A DNA stretch of 64,000 bases, taken from Roseomonas sp. OT10 (GTDB lineage Bacteria > Pseudomonadota > Alphaproteobacteria > Acetobacterales > Acetobacteraceae). Made by a program: the position numbers and the translations under genes. Below the pieces are notes generated by a model. It made no database searches. It was not told the DNA's origin and saw nothing but the letters and a program-made list of their open reading frames with translations. The stretch is from NCBI RefSeq assembly GCF_020991085.1, contig NZ_CP087719.1, positions 2,748,001 through 2,812,000 of the forward strand, in the 5' to 3' direction. Shown one piece after another: positions 33,067-42,053 of the stretch (position 1 is its first letter; each line of letters opens with the position of its first letter).

Positions 33067-34221
33067 ATGAACATCCTCGCCTCTCCCCCGCCGCCCCTGG
33101 CCCGCAACGGCGACGCGCTCCGACTCGATCGCCTGCGGGAGGCGCTGCCGGCCATCGCGGCGCGTGCGGCGGCCCTCGATGCGGAGGACGGCCAGCTTCC
33201 TGTCGAGGATGTCGAGGCGCTGGCCGCGGCGGGCGTGCTGACGGCACCGCTGCCCGCCGAGCTCGGCGGGCTGGGCTGGGGCACGGAGCCGCAGGGCGGG
33301 GACGCGGCCTTCGCTGCCCTGCGCCTCGTTGGCCGCGCGAGCCTGCCGCTGGGCCGGCTCTACGAGGGCCACATGAACACGCTGCGCCTCGTGCTGCGGC
33401 ACGGAACGGCGGCGCAGCGCGGCGCCGCGGCCGACGCGGCCCGGGACGGGATGCTGTTCGGCGTCTGGAACACCGAATCCCCCACCGTCTCCCTGCGGAT
33501 CGAGGCGGGGGTGCTGCGCGGCGGCAAGATCCTCTGCTCCGGCGTGGGGCTGGTGGAACGCGCGCTGGTGACGGCCCGGATGGATGGCCAGGGGCCGCAG
33601 CAGATGCTGCTGGTGCCGCTGCCCCGGGGCACGGCGCGCGCCGACCTCGCCACATGGACCCCGGCCGGCATGCGCGCCTCCGCCACCGGGCGGATCGATC
33701 TGGACGGGATTGCCGTCACGCCGGCGATGCGGCTGGGGGAGCCCGATGCCTATCTCGGCCAGCCGGACTTCTCCGCCGGCGCCTGGCGCTTCCTGGCCGT
33801 GCAGCTCGGCGGCCTCGAGGCGGTGGCGGAGGCGTTGCGGCAGCACCTGCGCCGCACCGGCCGCGGTGGCGACCCGCACCAGGCGGCGCGGCTGGGCGGG
33901 GTCCTGGCGGCGGCGGAGACGGCCCGGCTCTGGGTGCGGGAGGCCGCAAGGCTGGCGGAGGCCGGGCGGGAGGAGGCCGTGGCCTATGTGAACCTGGCGC
34001 GCGGCGCGGTGGAGCGGGCGGCGCTGGAGGTCATGGAGGCGGCCACCCGCTCGGTCGGATTGCAGGGTCTGATGCGCCCGAACCCGCTGGAACGCCTGCT
34101 GCGCGACCTGGGCACCTACCTGCGCCAGCCGGCGCCCGATCACGCCCTCGTCTCCGGTGCCGCCGCCGGGCTGGCGCGGGAGGAGCCGGTGGGAGAGATG
34201 TGGCCGGAGCGCGGCGCTTGA
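33067..34221 (+). CDS. Acyl-CoA dehydrogenase family protein
   Basis: A 384-residue flavoprotein-like enzyme. The N-terminal helical domain, the middle beta domain (LFGVWNTESPTVSLRIEAGV, ATGRIDLDGIAVTP) and the C-terminal helical bundle (VAYVNLARGAVERAALEVME with SVGLQGLMRPNPLERLLRDL) follow the acyl-CoA dehydrogenase order. The usual FADH-binding and Glu catalytic residues are not clear, so it may dehydrogenate something other than acyl-CoA or act on a carrier-bound or amino substrate. It is first in a coupled string with a PIG-L deacetylase. An alternative in-frame ATG at 33022 would add 15 residues. Confidence 0.8.
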   Translation: MNILASPPPPLARNGDALRLDRLREALPAIAARAAALDAEDGQLPVEDVEALAAAGVLTAPLPAELGGLGWGTEPQGGDAAFAALRLVGRASLPLGRLYEGHMNTLRLVLRHGTAAQRGAAADAARDGMLFGVWNTESPTVSLRIEAGVLRGGKILCSGVGLVERALVTARMDGQGPQQMLLVPLPRGTARADLATWTPAGMRASATGRIDLDGIAVTPAMRLGEPDAYLGQPDFSAGAWRFLAVQLGGLEAVAEALRQHLRRTGRGGDPHQAARLGGVLAAAETARLWVREAARLAEAGREEAVAYVNLARGAVERAALEVMEAATRSVGLQGLMRPNPLERLLRDLGTYLRQPAPDHALVSGAAAGLAREEPVGEMWPERGA

Positions 34222-34991
34222 GCGCCTGCACCGCCGTCCCCCGCGGCATCCCGGCGGCGGACTGGCTGCGCGCGGCCGAGGCGCTGCCGCTGGCGGGGCT
34301 GGATGCCCTGCTGCCGAGCGGCAGCGCACTGGTCCTGGCGCCGCACCCGGATGACGAATCCCTGGGCTGCGGCGGGCTGCTGGCGGCGCTGGCCGCGGCG
34401 GGACGGCCGGGCCGCGTGGTGGTGATGTCGGATGGCGCCGGGTCTCACCCCAACTCCCGCACCCACCCGGCGCCGGTGCTGCGCGCCCTGCGCCGTGCCG
34501 AGGCCACGGAGGCGGTCCGGGCGCTCGGCACGCCGCCGCCGGTCTTCCTGGACTGGCCGGACGGCGACGTGCCCATCGAGGGCCCGCGCTTCGACCGGGC
34601 GGTGCGGGCCGTCGCCATGGCGGCCGAGGGCTTCGACACGCTGGTCGCCACCATCCCGCTGGACCCGCACAAGGACCATGTTGCGACCTGGGCCATCGCC
34701 CGCGCCGTCGCCGCCCGGTCGGGCCTGCGGCTGCTGGGCTACCCCGTCTGGAGCTGGCGGCACCTCTACCCCGCCATCGCCCCGGTCGAGCCGGTGGAGT
34801 TGCCCGCCCCGCCCCGGGGCCGCCGGCTGGACGTCGCGGCGCATCTGCCGGCCAAGCGCCGCGCGGTCGCCGCGCATCGCAGCCAGACGACGCGGCTGAT
34901 CGCCGACGACCCGGACGGGTTCGTGCTGAACGAGGCGGTGCTCGCCGTGCTGCTGCGCCCCTACGAGCTCTATCTGGAGGAGGTCCCTTGA
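34218..34991 (+). CDS. PIG-L/LmbE family deacetylase
   Basis: A 257-residue zinc-dependent N-acetyl hydrolase of the LmbE/PIG-L type, acting on acetylamino sugars or their conjugates. The signature APHPDDESLGCGGLL supplies the HPDDE zinc-binding and catalytic residues, and PLDPHKDHVATW supplies the distal HxxH ligands. The start is TTG at 34218, overlapping the previous stop (TTGA). The reader should expect poor initiation unless coupled. It belongs with the glycosyltransferases downstream, where removing an acetyl group would prepare a glycan or glycolipid. Confidence 0.88.
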   Translation: MSACTAVPRGIPAADWLRAAEALPLAGLDALLPSGSALVLAPHPDDESLGCGGLLAALAAAGRPGRVVVMSDGAGSHPNSRTHPAPVLRALRRAEATEAVRALGTPPPVFLDWPDGDVPIEGPRFDRAVRAVAMAAEGFDTLVATIPLDPHKDHVATWAIARAVAARSGLRLLGYPVWSWRHLYPAIAPVEPVELPAPPRGRRLDVAAHLPAKRRAVAAHRSQTTRLIADDPDGFVLNEAVLAVLLRPYELYLEEVP

Positions 34992-35587
34992 GCCGCCCGC
35001 AGCAATCCCTGCCCGCCAGCTTCTTCGAGGCGTTCTACGCGGCCGCCCCGGACGGCGACCCTTGGTCCTTCGCCACCTCCGACTATGAGCGGGGCAAGTA
35101 CGCCGCCACCCTCGCCGCCCTGCCGCGGCCCCGCTACGGTTCGGGCTTCGAGGCCGGCTGCTCCATCGGCGTGCTGACCCGCCAGCTCGCTGCCCGTTGC
35201 GACCGGCTGCTCGCGGTCGATGCGGCGGAGGCACCCCTCGCCCAGGCGCGGCAGCGCAACGCGGAGCTGCCGCAGGTCGAGATCCGCCAGGCCGTGCTGC
35301 CCGGCGACTGGCCGCAGGGCGAGGCCTTCGACCTCATCCTCCTGTCCGAGTTGCTCTACTTCTTCAGCCGCGAGGATGTGGCGGCGCTGGCCGGGCTCTG
35401 CCTGGGGTCGCTCCGCCCCGGGGGCGATGTGGTGCTGGTGCACTGGCTGCCGGAGGCGGAGCCCCCCTACCCGCTCACGGGGGACGAGGCGGTGACAGCC
35501 TTCCTCGCCGCCTGCGGCCCCGCGCTGCGGCCCCTGCTCTCGCGGCGGGAGGCGCTCTACCGCCTGGATGTGCTGCGGCGCGCCTGA
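34988..35587 (+). CDS. SAM-dependent methyltransferase (NodS-like)
   Basis: A 199-residue class I methyltransferase. The region FFEAFYAAAPDGDPWSFATS, YERGKYAATLAALP and FEAGCSIGVLTRQLAARCDR with LLAVDAAEAPLAQARQRN gives the cofactor-binding motif I and II; the order resembles NodS N-methyltransferases. It starts with TTG at 34988 overlapping the previous stop (TTGA), with a good GGAGGAGG ribosome-binding site. NodS-like enzymes methylate a free amino group left after deacetylation, which would fit the neighbouring PIG-L enzyme. Confidence 0.85.
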   Translation: MSRPQQSLPASFFEAFYAAAPDGDPWSFATSDYERGKYAATLAALPRPRYGSGFEAGCSIGVLTRQLAARCDRLLAVDAAEAPLAQARQRNAELPQVEIRQAVLPGDWPQGEAFDLILLSELLYFFSREDVAALAGLCLGSLRPGGDVVLVHWLPEAEPPYPLTGDEAVTAFLAACGPALRPLLSRREALYRLDVLRRA

Positions 35588-35630
35588 TACGGGCTGTAGG
35601 ACGCCTTGATCCATGGAGGGGTGGTGCATG

Positions 35631-36003
35631 TGGCCCGGGGGCAAGGCGCTGCCTCGCCCCCGTACCCCCACTCCGCCAGGACCCTGCGGGCCCTGGACCC
35701 GATCAGCGCTGCCGCGCGATGGTGGTGACGGGGTCGCGGCGCCGAGGAGCCATGCTCCTCGGCGGGTACGGCCGCAGCACTCCCTGACGCCTACAAAGTT
35801 CTTATGGAGTCCCGCCTGCCCGCGCTCCGTCAGGGTTCAGCCCGCAGGCTGACGGCAGCCGCGCCGCACCAGACTCCCAGCGGGGACCGGGGCCCGCTTG
35901 TGGCCCCGGCAGGGGAGGGTCCGTGGAGGGGACAGCGTCCCCTCCCGGTCCACCGCCGGAACACCACAGCGCCACGGGTCAGGTCATCCCGCCGTCAGTA
36001 TGA
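35631..36003. repeat. Interspersed intergenic repeat, long type, copy B
   Basis: This occupies most of the 562-bp gap between the methyltransferase and the first glycosyltransferase, and so splits an otherwise coupled gene string. It matches copies A and C in the same orientation. The hairpin at 35741-35763 pairs GCCGAGGAGC with GCTCCTCGGC around CAT. The remaining 36004-36149 shows no gene, only short GC-rich words. Confidence 0.85.
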
Positions 36004-36149
36004 CACGCCCGGGCGGAGTGCCTTCCGCCTACGGCAACGTGTTCGGCGGGCCCGGCAACGGCGGGCCGAGGCTTGGCGCTATCCCGCCCGGACGCTGCTC
36101 ATCCTGGGCCCGTCCTGGAACGAGGCCAGCGCATGACGATCGCCCGCGC

Positions 36150-37232
36150 ATGAAGATCGCCCTGGTTGCCCACCTCAAATACCCGATTGTGGAGCCCTTC
36201 GCCGGCGGGCTCGAGATGCACACCCACCTACTCGCCCGCCACCTGATCGCCCGCGGCCACGACGTCACCCTCTTCGCCGCCGAGGGGTCCGACCGAGCCT
36301 TGAACCTGCGGCCCTGCGGCGCCCCGACCGGCATGCCCAACACCCCGCGCGAAGCGGAGGCGATCGCCCTGCTGGAGCACCAGGCCTATGCCGGGATCGT
36401 CGATGCGATCACGGCGGGCGGCTTCGACATCGTCCACAACAACGCGCTGCACTACCTGCCGCTGGACGAGGCGCGCCGCATCGCCGCGCCGATGGTCACC
36501 AGCCTGCATACCCCGCCCTTCCGCGAGCTCGCCGATGCCGTGGCCAATCCCGGCCACGCCGACCTGCGCTTCATCGCCGTCTCCGACACGGTGGCGGCGA
36601 TGTGGCGCGACATCGTGGCCGTTCCGGATGTCGTGCCCAACGGCATCGAGCTGGACCTGTTCCGGCCGAGGCTGGAAGGGCCCGTGGCCGGGCACGCCAT
36701 CTGGTTCGGGCGGCTGGTCCCGGAGAAGGGCGCGCACCTGGCCATCGCCGCGGCGCGGCGCGCCGGCGTCCCCCTGCGCCTCGCCGGCCCGCGGAACGAT
36801 CCCGCCTATTGGACGGACCACATCGCGCCGGCGCTGGGCGAGGGCGTCAGCTATCTCGGCCATCTCGACCACGCCGCCCTGGCGGAGCAGGTGGCCGCGG
36901 CGGCCGTGGCGGTCATCACCCCGCGCTGGGAGGAGCCCTATGGGCTGGTGGTGGCGGAGGCCCTGGCCTGCGGCACGCCGGTCGCCGGCTTCGCCCGCGG
37001 CGCCCTGCCCGAGATCGTGGATGCCTGGACGGGGTGCCTCGCCCCGGCCGACGACATCGCTGCCCTGGCCCGCGCCATCCCCGCGGCGGCGGCCCTGTCC
37101 CGCACGGATTGCCGCAGGCGCGCGGAGGAACGCTGCGACGCCCGCAGCATGGTGAGCGGCTACGAGGCGCTCTACCGCGCGGAGCTGGTGTCCCGCGAGG
37201 CGCAGGAGGCGGCGGCGCTGGCCGCGAAGTGA
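36150..37232 (+). CDS. Glycosyltransferase family 4
   Basis: A 360-residue GT-B fold enzyme that transfers a sugar from a nucleotide donor with retention. The N-terminal acceptor domain begins KIALVAHLKYPIVEPFAGG followed by LEMHTHLLARHLIARGHDV. The C-terminal donor domain has IWFGRLVPEKGAHLAIAAA and the EPYGLVVAEALACGTPVAGF block, where the EPYGLVVAEA motif is the GT4 E(x7)E. It is probably a cytoplasmic enzyme of the glycan cluster. The next gene overlaps its stop by 4 bp (GTGA). Confidence 0.92.
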   Translation: MKIALVAHLKYPIVEPFAGGLEMHTHLLARHLIARGHDVTLFAAEGSDRALNLRPCGAPTGMPNTPREAEAIALLEHQAYAGIVDAITAGGFDIVHNNALHYLPLDEARRIAAPMVTSLHTPPFRELADAVANPGHADLRFIAVSDTVAAMWRDIVAVPDVVPNGIELDLFRPRLEGPVAGHAIWFGRLVPEKGAHLAIAAARRAGVPLRLAGPRNDPAYWTDHIAPALGEGVSYLGHLDHAALAEQVAAAAVAVITPRWEEPYGLVVAEALACGTPVAGFARGALPEIVDAWTGCLAPADDIAALARAIPAAAALSRTDCRRRAEERCDARSMVSGYEALYRAELVSREAQEAAALAAK

Positions 37233-38299
37233 CCTCCCCCTGCTGCGTCGTCTGCATCCCGGCGCGCAACGAGGCCGCGAGCCTTCCCGGCCTGCTGTCG
37301 GCGCTGGACCGGCAGGCTTGGTCCGGGGGCCCGCTGCGCGTGGTGCTGCTGGCGAACAACTGCACCGATGGCACCGCCGGGCTCGCCCGGTCCCTGGCGG
37401 AGACGCGGCGCGGCTTGGCCCTACGGGTACTGGAGGCGGACCTGCCGCCGGAGCGCGCCACAGTCGGCGTCGCGCGGGAGATGGCGCTGCGGGCCGGTGC
37501 CGCCTGGCTGCGCGAGGACGGGGTTCGCTCCGGGGTGCTGGTGACCACCGATGCCGATGCTCAGCCACCGCCGTGCTGGATCGCCGCCACGCTGGAGGCG
37601 ATGGACGGGGTGGAGATGGTCGGCGGCGAGATCCGGCTGGCCGAGGCACCCGGCTCGCCCCTGCCTACCTGGCTGCGGGACTCGCATGCGCGGGTGGCAC
37701 GCTACTGGGCGGCGGTGCGCGCCCTGGCGCATCGGATCGACCCGCTGCCACATGACCCGCCGCCACGCCATGGCGACCATACGGGTGCCAGCCTGGCCGT
37801 GGCGCTTCGCGCCTACGAGGCCGCCGGCGGCGTGCCGCCGCTGGCGACGGGGGAGGACAACGCGCTGGTCGCGGCGGTGGAACGGCAGGGCGGCCGGCTG
37901 CGCCATCCGCCCACGGTCTGGACCGCCGTCTCCGTGCGGGAGGATGGCCGCGCCCCCGGCGGCATGGCGTCGGAGCTGCGTCGCTGGCGAGGGTTCGCGG
38001 AAGGGGCGGCGCCGCACCTGCTCCCAGACGCCACAAGCTGGCTGCGTTCCCTGGCCCGGCGCCGGGCGCTGCGCGACGGCTTCCACGGCGGCCTGTCGGC
38101 CGCCGCCGCGGCGATCGGCGTGGCGTCCGCCCGGCTGGAGGCCGTGGCGCGGGAGAGCGTGAATGACATCGCCTTCGTCGCGCGTGCCGAACCCCTGCTG
38201 CCGCCCTTGCCGTGCACCGAGCAGGAGATCGCGGCCGCGACCGCGGCGATCGAGGCGCTTGCCCGGCGGCAGACAGTGGACGAGCCTGCGGCCGCATGA
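37229..38299 (+). CDS. Glycosyltransferase family 2
   Basis: A 356-residue GT-A enzyme. The nucleotide-sugar-binding strand CVVCIPARNEAASLPGLLSA and the metal-binding segment LVTTDADAQPPPCWI (DAD motif) are clear. GDHTGASLAVALRAYEAAGG and ATGEDNALVAAVERQGGRL (the ED acid/base region) complete the pattern. It is an inverting transferase. It starts with GTG overlapping the preceding stop, and its own stop overlaps the next start (ATGA), so the three transferases are translationally coupled. Confidence 0.9.
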   Translation: MTSPCCVVCIPARNEAASLPGLLSALDRQAWSGGPLRVVLLANNCTDGTAGLARSLAETRRGLALRVLEADLPPERATVGVAREMALRAGAAWLREDGVRSGVLVTTDADAQPPPCWIAATLEAMDGVEMVGGEIRLAEAPGSPLPTWLRDSHARVARYWAAVRALAHRIDPLPHDPPPRHGDHTGASLAVALRAYEAAGGVPPLATGEDNALVAAVERQGGRLRHPPTVWTAVSVREDGRAPGGMASELRRWRGFAEGAAPHLLPDATSWLRSLARRRALRDGFHGGLSAAAAAIGVASARLEAVARESVNDIAFVARAEPLLPPLPCTEQEIAAATAAIEALARRQTVDEPAAA

Positions 38300-39333
38300 G
38301 GCCCATCGGTTTCTACGTCCATCACCAGGGGATCGGGCACTGGCAGCGGGCCGCCGCGCTGGTGCGCCGGATGCGCCGGCCCTGCACGCTGATCGGGACC
38401 TTCTCGGCCGCGCAGCAGCGCGCCGCCCCGGCCCCGATGCTGCCGCTGCCGGACGATGCGCCGGAGGGGGGGGCCCATGGCGATCCGGTCGGGGTTCCCG
38501 GCCTGCACTACGCGCCGCTGGGCCATGACGGGCTCCGCCGCCGCAGCGCGCGCCTGGCCGGCTGGATCGCGGAGCAGAAGCCTGCCCTGCTGGTGGTGGA
38601 CGTCTCGGTGGAGGTCGCGATCCTGTCGCGGCTCTGCTCCACGCCCTTCCTCTACTTCCGCCTCGCCGGCCGGCGCGACGATCCGCCGCACATCACCGCC
38701 TTCCGCGCCGCGGAGGCGCTGCTGGCCCCCTTCCCCGCCGCGCTGGAGGCGGATGACACGCCCGGCTGGGTGAACCGCAAGACCTTCCATGCCGGCCTGC
38801 TCGCGGCGCCGCCCGTGGCCCCCTCCCGCCCCGGCGGCGGGATCGTGGTGACCTTCGGACGCGGCGGCGCCGGGGGGGACCACGATGCCCTGGTGGCGGC
38901 GGCCCGCGCGGTCCCCGGGAGACGCTGGCGCGTGCTCGGCCCCGTCACGCCGGGCACGGCCCCGCTGCCGCCGAACCTCGAACTGCTCGGCTGGCGCGAG
39001 GATGCGGCCGTGCTGCTGGCCGAGGCGGATGTGGTGGTCGGGGGCTGCGGCGACGGGCTGCTGGCGGAGGTGGCGGCGCTGGGCAAGCGCTTCCTCTGCC
39101 TGCCGGAGCCTCGCCCCTTCGACGAGCAGCGCGCCAAGGCGCATCGCCTCGGCGCGCTGGGGGCCGCGGTGGTGCGGGACCGCTGGCCCGACGAGGCGGA
39201 CTGGCCCGCGCTGCTGCGCGAGGCCGAGGCGCTCGACCCCGCGCGCATCGCCGCGCTGCACGAGCCGGAGGCGCTGGGCCGGCTGGCCGGCGTCATCGAG
39301 GAGCAGGCGGAGAAGGCGGAACGCTACGGCTGA
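38296..39333 (+). CDS. GT28/MurG-like glycosyltransferase
   Basis: A 345-residue enzyme beginning IGFYVHHQGIGHWQRAAALV, the G-x-GH-x-x-RA loop of the GT28/MurG and related UDP-GlcNAc-type transferases. The C-terminal donor half has GGGIVVTFGRGGAGGD and later LLAEADVVVGGCGDGLLAEV with PEPRPFDEQRAKAHR, matching GT28 nucleotide-binding and base-binding loops. It is the last of the coupled glycosyltransferase genes. The acceptor is unknown; with the deacetylase, methyltransferase and dehydrogenase upstream, a modified glycolipid is the simplest idea. Confidence 0.82.
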   Translation: MRPIGFYVHHQGIGHWQRAAALVRRMRRPCTLIGTFSAAQQRAAPAPMLPLPDDAPEGGAHGDPVGVPGLHYAPLGHDGLRRRSARLAGWIAEQKPALLVVDVSVEVAILSRLCSTPFLYFRLAGRRDDPPHITAFRAAEALLAPFPAALEADDTPGWVNRKTFHAGLLAAPPVAPSRPGGGIVVTFGRGGAGGDHDALVAAARAVPGRRWRVLGPVTPGTAPLPPNLELLGWREDAAVLLAEADVVVGGCGDGLLAEVAALGKRFLCLPEPRPFDEQRAKAHRLGALGAAVVRDRWPDEADWPALLREAEALDPARIAALHEPEALGRLAGVIEEQAEKAERYG

Positions 39334-39421
39334 GCGCGGCCGGATTTTCGTTTCGATTTACCCATGACTTCGCCGCCCTGCTGCGCCAGGATGACGCCTC
39401 CCGTCATGCCGGAGCGAGGCC

Positions 39422-42037
39422 ATGGGGTCGCCGCCTGACGCCACGCCGGTGCCCACGGCCTTCGAGAGCCTGGCCCTCTCGCTGGCGGAGAAGGGGCTGG
39501 GCGAATACCTGAAGCAGGACGAGGTCCGCGCGGCGATCGTCGGCGCGGTCGCCGCCGCGACGGGCGTGCCCCCCATCGCCGTCCGGCTGGGCTATGCGAT
39601 GCTCGTCCTGCCCGCGGTGGAGCTGGCCGCGGGCGCGCTGAAGGACCAGGCCCGCGACCTGGCCCGCCGCGCGGCGGCGGCGGCCACGCGCCGCCTGGGC
39701 CTGCCGGCCGTGACGCGGCTGGCGGAACCGTTGCGCCGGGCCCTGGCGCAGGTGGAACTGGCCCGCGGGCAGACCGCCCGGCTGCGGGAGGCGCTGGTCG
39801 CCGCCGGCTTCGCCGCCGCCGCCGAGGCGGAGCTGGCGGTGCTGGAGCGCGAGGCGGACTTGCGGGAGCGGTCCGCCGCCGGGCGCTTCCGCGAGGAGGC
39901 GCGCGACTTCCAGGACGACGTGCGGGAGCAGCTTCTGCGGCTGCTCGGCCAGGTGGAGGCGCAGCCCGACCTGCGGCGGGAGAGCGCGCCGGACCTGGAG
40001 GGCATCCATGTCTACACCCGCGCCAACCAGCCCTGGGTGGGGCGCGAGGCGGAGATGGACCGGCTGCGCGGCTTCCGGCTCGATCCGCGCCCCTTCGCCT
40101 GGTGGTCGGTGACCGGCGCGGGCGGCATGGGCAAGAGTCGCCTGGCCTTCGAGTTCGCGCGCGTGCTCGATCACGCCGGATGGCGGGCCGGCTTCCTGCC
40201 GCGCTCGGCGGCCGGCCATGCCTGGGACCGGTGGGAGGTGCTGTTCCCGACGCTTCTCATCCTCGACGACGCCTCCACCCGCACGGAGGAGGCCGGCCGG
40301 ATCATCGAAGCCCTCGCCAGCCGGGCCGGACGCCTCGACTTCCCGGTCCGGTTGCTGCTGGTCGACCGGCACGACGGCGCCGCAACCGCGCTCGGTCAGG
40401 ATCTGCTGCTGCGGGAGACCTACCTGCATCCGACCCGCTTCCTGCCGGAGCCGCTGGCGCTGGGCCCCCTGCCCGACCCGGCGCTGCGCGACCTCGCCGC
40501 CCGGCTGCTGGGCGACGGCCCGGCGGAGCGGGTGGAGCAGGTGCTCCGCGCCGTCGGCCGGCTGGACGCGGGCAGCCGGCGTCCGCTCTTCCTGCGCTTC
40601 GTCGCCGAGGCGGTGCGGCGCGGGCGCGACCCGTCCGGCTGGGACCGGGCCGGGCTGCTCCGCGACCAGCTTGCCCATCTGCGGGAATCCCGCTGGCCGA
40701 AGCCGGGGGGTGGGGTGACGGAGGAGGAGCTGGACGCGGACCGGCGCCTCCTTGCCTTCGCCACCATGACCGCCGGCCTTCCCCTCCGCGATCTCGGCGC
40801 GGCCGTGGCCGCGGGCGCGCCCCTGCCCGCGCAGGTGAGTCCCGCCCAGGCCCGGCGGCTGGCCCAGATGGTGGACGCGACGGAACTGCCGGGCGGCCGG
40901 TTGCCGCCGCTGCGCCCGGACCTGCTGGGGGAGCTTTTCGCCCTCGACCTGCTGGCCGAGCGGGCGCGCCTCGCGCCTGCCGTGGCCTCGGGGCTGCTCG
41001 ACGCGGCCTGGGTGCGGCAGCCCTCGGCCATGGCGTGGTTCTGCCGCGCGGCGCTGGAGGACTGGCGCGACGCGGCCGATCCCATCGCGCTGCTGGAGCA
41101 TGTGCCGCCCGCGGGCGCGCGGGCCCGCTGGGCGGATGCCGTCGCGGCGGAGATCGATCTCCGGCTGGACGATCCGCCCCGGCAGGGACAAGCCCTCGCC
41201 CTGCTGGACCGGCTGCGGGCAGCCTATCCGGACGAGCCCTCCGAGGACGTGCTGATCGCGATCGACCGCGCCACGGCTCGGGCGATCGAGGCGGCGGGCG
41301 AGGAGATCGACCGCATCATCCCCCTTCTGGAAGCGGCGCTACGCCTGCCGCCGCCCGATGCGTCGCTGCCTTCGGCGCATGCGGCCCTGCGACGCGAGTT
41401 GCGGCTGGCGAGCGAGCTGGGGCCCTATGCCGCGATCTTCACCGTCCTGCCGGGGCTATGCAGGCGCCTGGGCCATCTCGACGAACGGACGGAGCGGCTG
41501 CTGCACCGTGTCGAGGCGATCCTGGACGGGCTGCCGGCCGACCATCCGGCCCTGTCCGCCGGGCGACCCATGCTCAGGCGGATACGGGGCATCCAGTCCA
41601 CGGAGCGCCATGTCCACGAGACGAAGGGCCTGATGGGAACCCTCGCGGCCGCTTCGCGACGCGTGGCGTTGCTGAGTCTGATGCAGGAGGTCAGGAAGCA
41701 GCAGGCGGCGATCCGGTCCGGCCCCCTGGACGCGACGGCACGGGACGAGCTTCGCGGGACCTTCGCCTCTCTCACCTCCCTGGTGGCCGCGCCGCCCGGC
41801 GGCCTGGAGGCGGACGAGCTCTGGCAGCCATTCCTGCACGACCTCGGCACCCTGATGCGGATGGCGGTCGAGGCGGGCCTCGGCCAGGGACTGCATCCGC
41901 TCGCGGCTGCCCTGCTCGGCATCCCGCCCGGGGAATTCACGGCCGCCTGGGTGGAGGAGACGGCGCCGGACGATCCTGACGTCCGCGCCTTCCTGCTGGA
42001 CGTCGCCACGGCGCCCGAGGCCCCGCCGCCGTCCTGA
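39422..42037 (+). CDS. STAND-type P-loop NTPase
   Basis: An 871-residue protein. Residues 1-185 are helical, possibly a coiled-coil or effector-like domain. At about 198-212, NQPWVGREAEMDRLRGF is the GRExE strand that opens STAND domains. Walker A is G232-AGGMGKS-S239 and Walker B is LLILDD (278-283). The C-terminal 450 residues are helical, with no clear TPR or LRR repeat. STAND NTPases sense a trigger and oligomerise, often in phage defence or signalling. It stands alone between the glycan cluster and an opposing kinase gene. The ribosome-binding site GGAG precedes the ATG at 39422. The trigger and output are unknown. Confidence 0.8.
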   Translation: MGSPPDATPVPTAFESLALSLAEKGLGEYLKQDEVRAAIVGAVAAATGVPPIAVRLGYAMLVLPAVELAAGALKDQARDLARRAAAAATRRLGLPAVTRLAEPLRRALAQVELARGQTARLREALVAAGFAAAAEAELAVLEREADLRERSAAGRFREEARDFQDDVREQLLRLLGQVEAQPDLRRESAPDLEGIHVYTRANQPWVGREAEMDRLRGFRLDPRPFAWWSVTGAGGMGKSRLAFEFARVLDHAGWRAGFLPRSAAGHAWDRWEVLFPTLLILDDASTRTEEAGRIIEALASRAGRLDFPVRLLLVDRHDGAATALGQDLLLRETYLHPTRFLPEPLALGPLPDPALRDLAARLLGDGPAERVEQVLRAVGRLDAGSRRPLFLRFVAEAVRRGRDPSGWDRAGLLRDQLAHLRESRWPKPGGGVTEEELDADRRLLAFATMTAGLPLRDLGAAVAAGAPLPAQVSPAQARRLAQMVDATELPGGRLPPLRPDLLGELFALDLLAERARLAPAVASGLLDAAWVRQPSAMAWFCRAALEDWRDAADPIALLEHVPPAGARARWADAVAAEIDLRLDDPPRQGQALALLDRLRAAYPDEPSEDVLIAIDRATARAIEAAGEEIDRIIPLLEAALRLPPPDASLPSAHAALRRELRLASELGPYAAIFTVLPGLCRRLGHLDERTERLLHRVEAILDGLPADHPALSAGRPMLRRIRGIQSTERHVHETKGLMGTLAAASRRVALLSLMQEVRKQQAAIRSGPLDATARDELRGTFASLTSLVAAPPGGLEADELWQPFLHDLGTLMRMAVEAGLGQGLHPLAAALLGIPPGEFTAAWVEETAPDDPDVRAFLLDVATAPEAPPPS

Positions 42038-42053
42038 CCGCCGCAGCGCCAGG

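Noticed and set aside
33022-34221. Upstream start at 33022 for the acyl-CoA dehydrogenase gene
   Set aside because: It would add MALPPLRASRRYRRD with no ribosome-binding site; the 33067 start is kept as more likely, though not certain.
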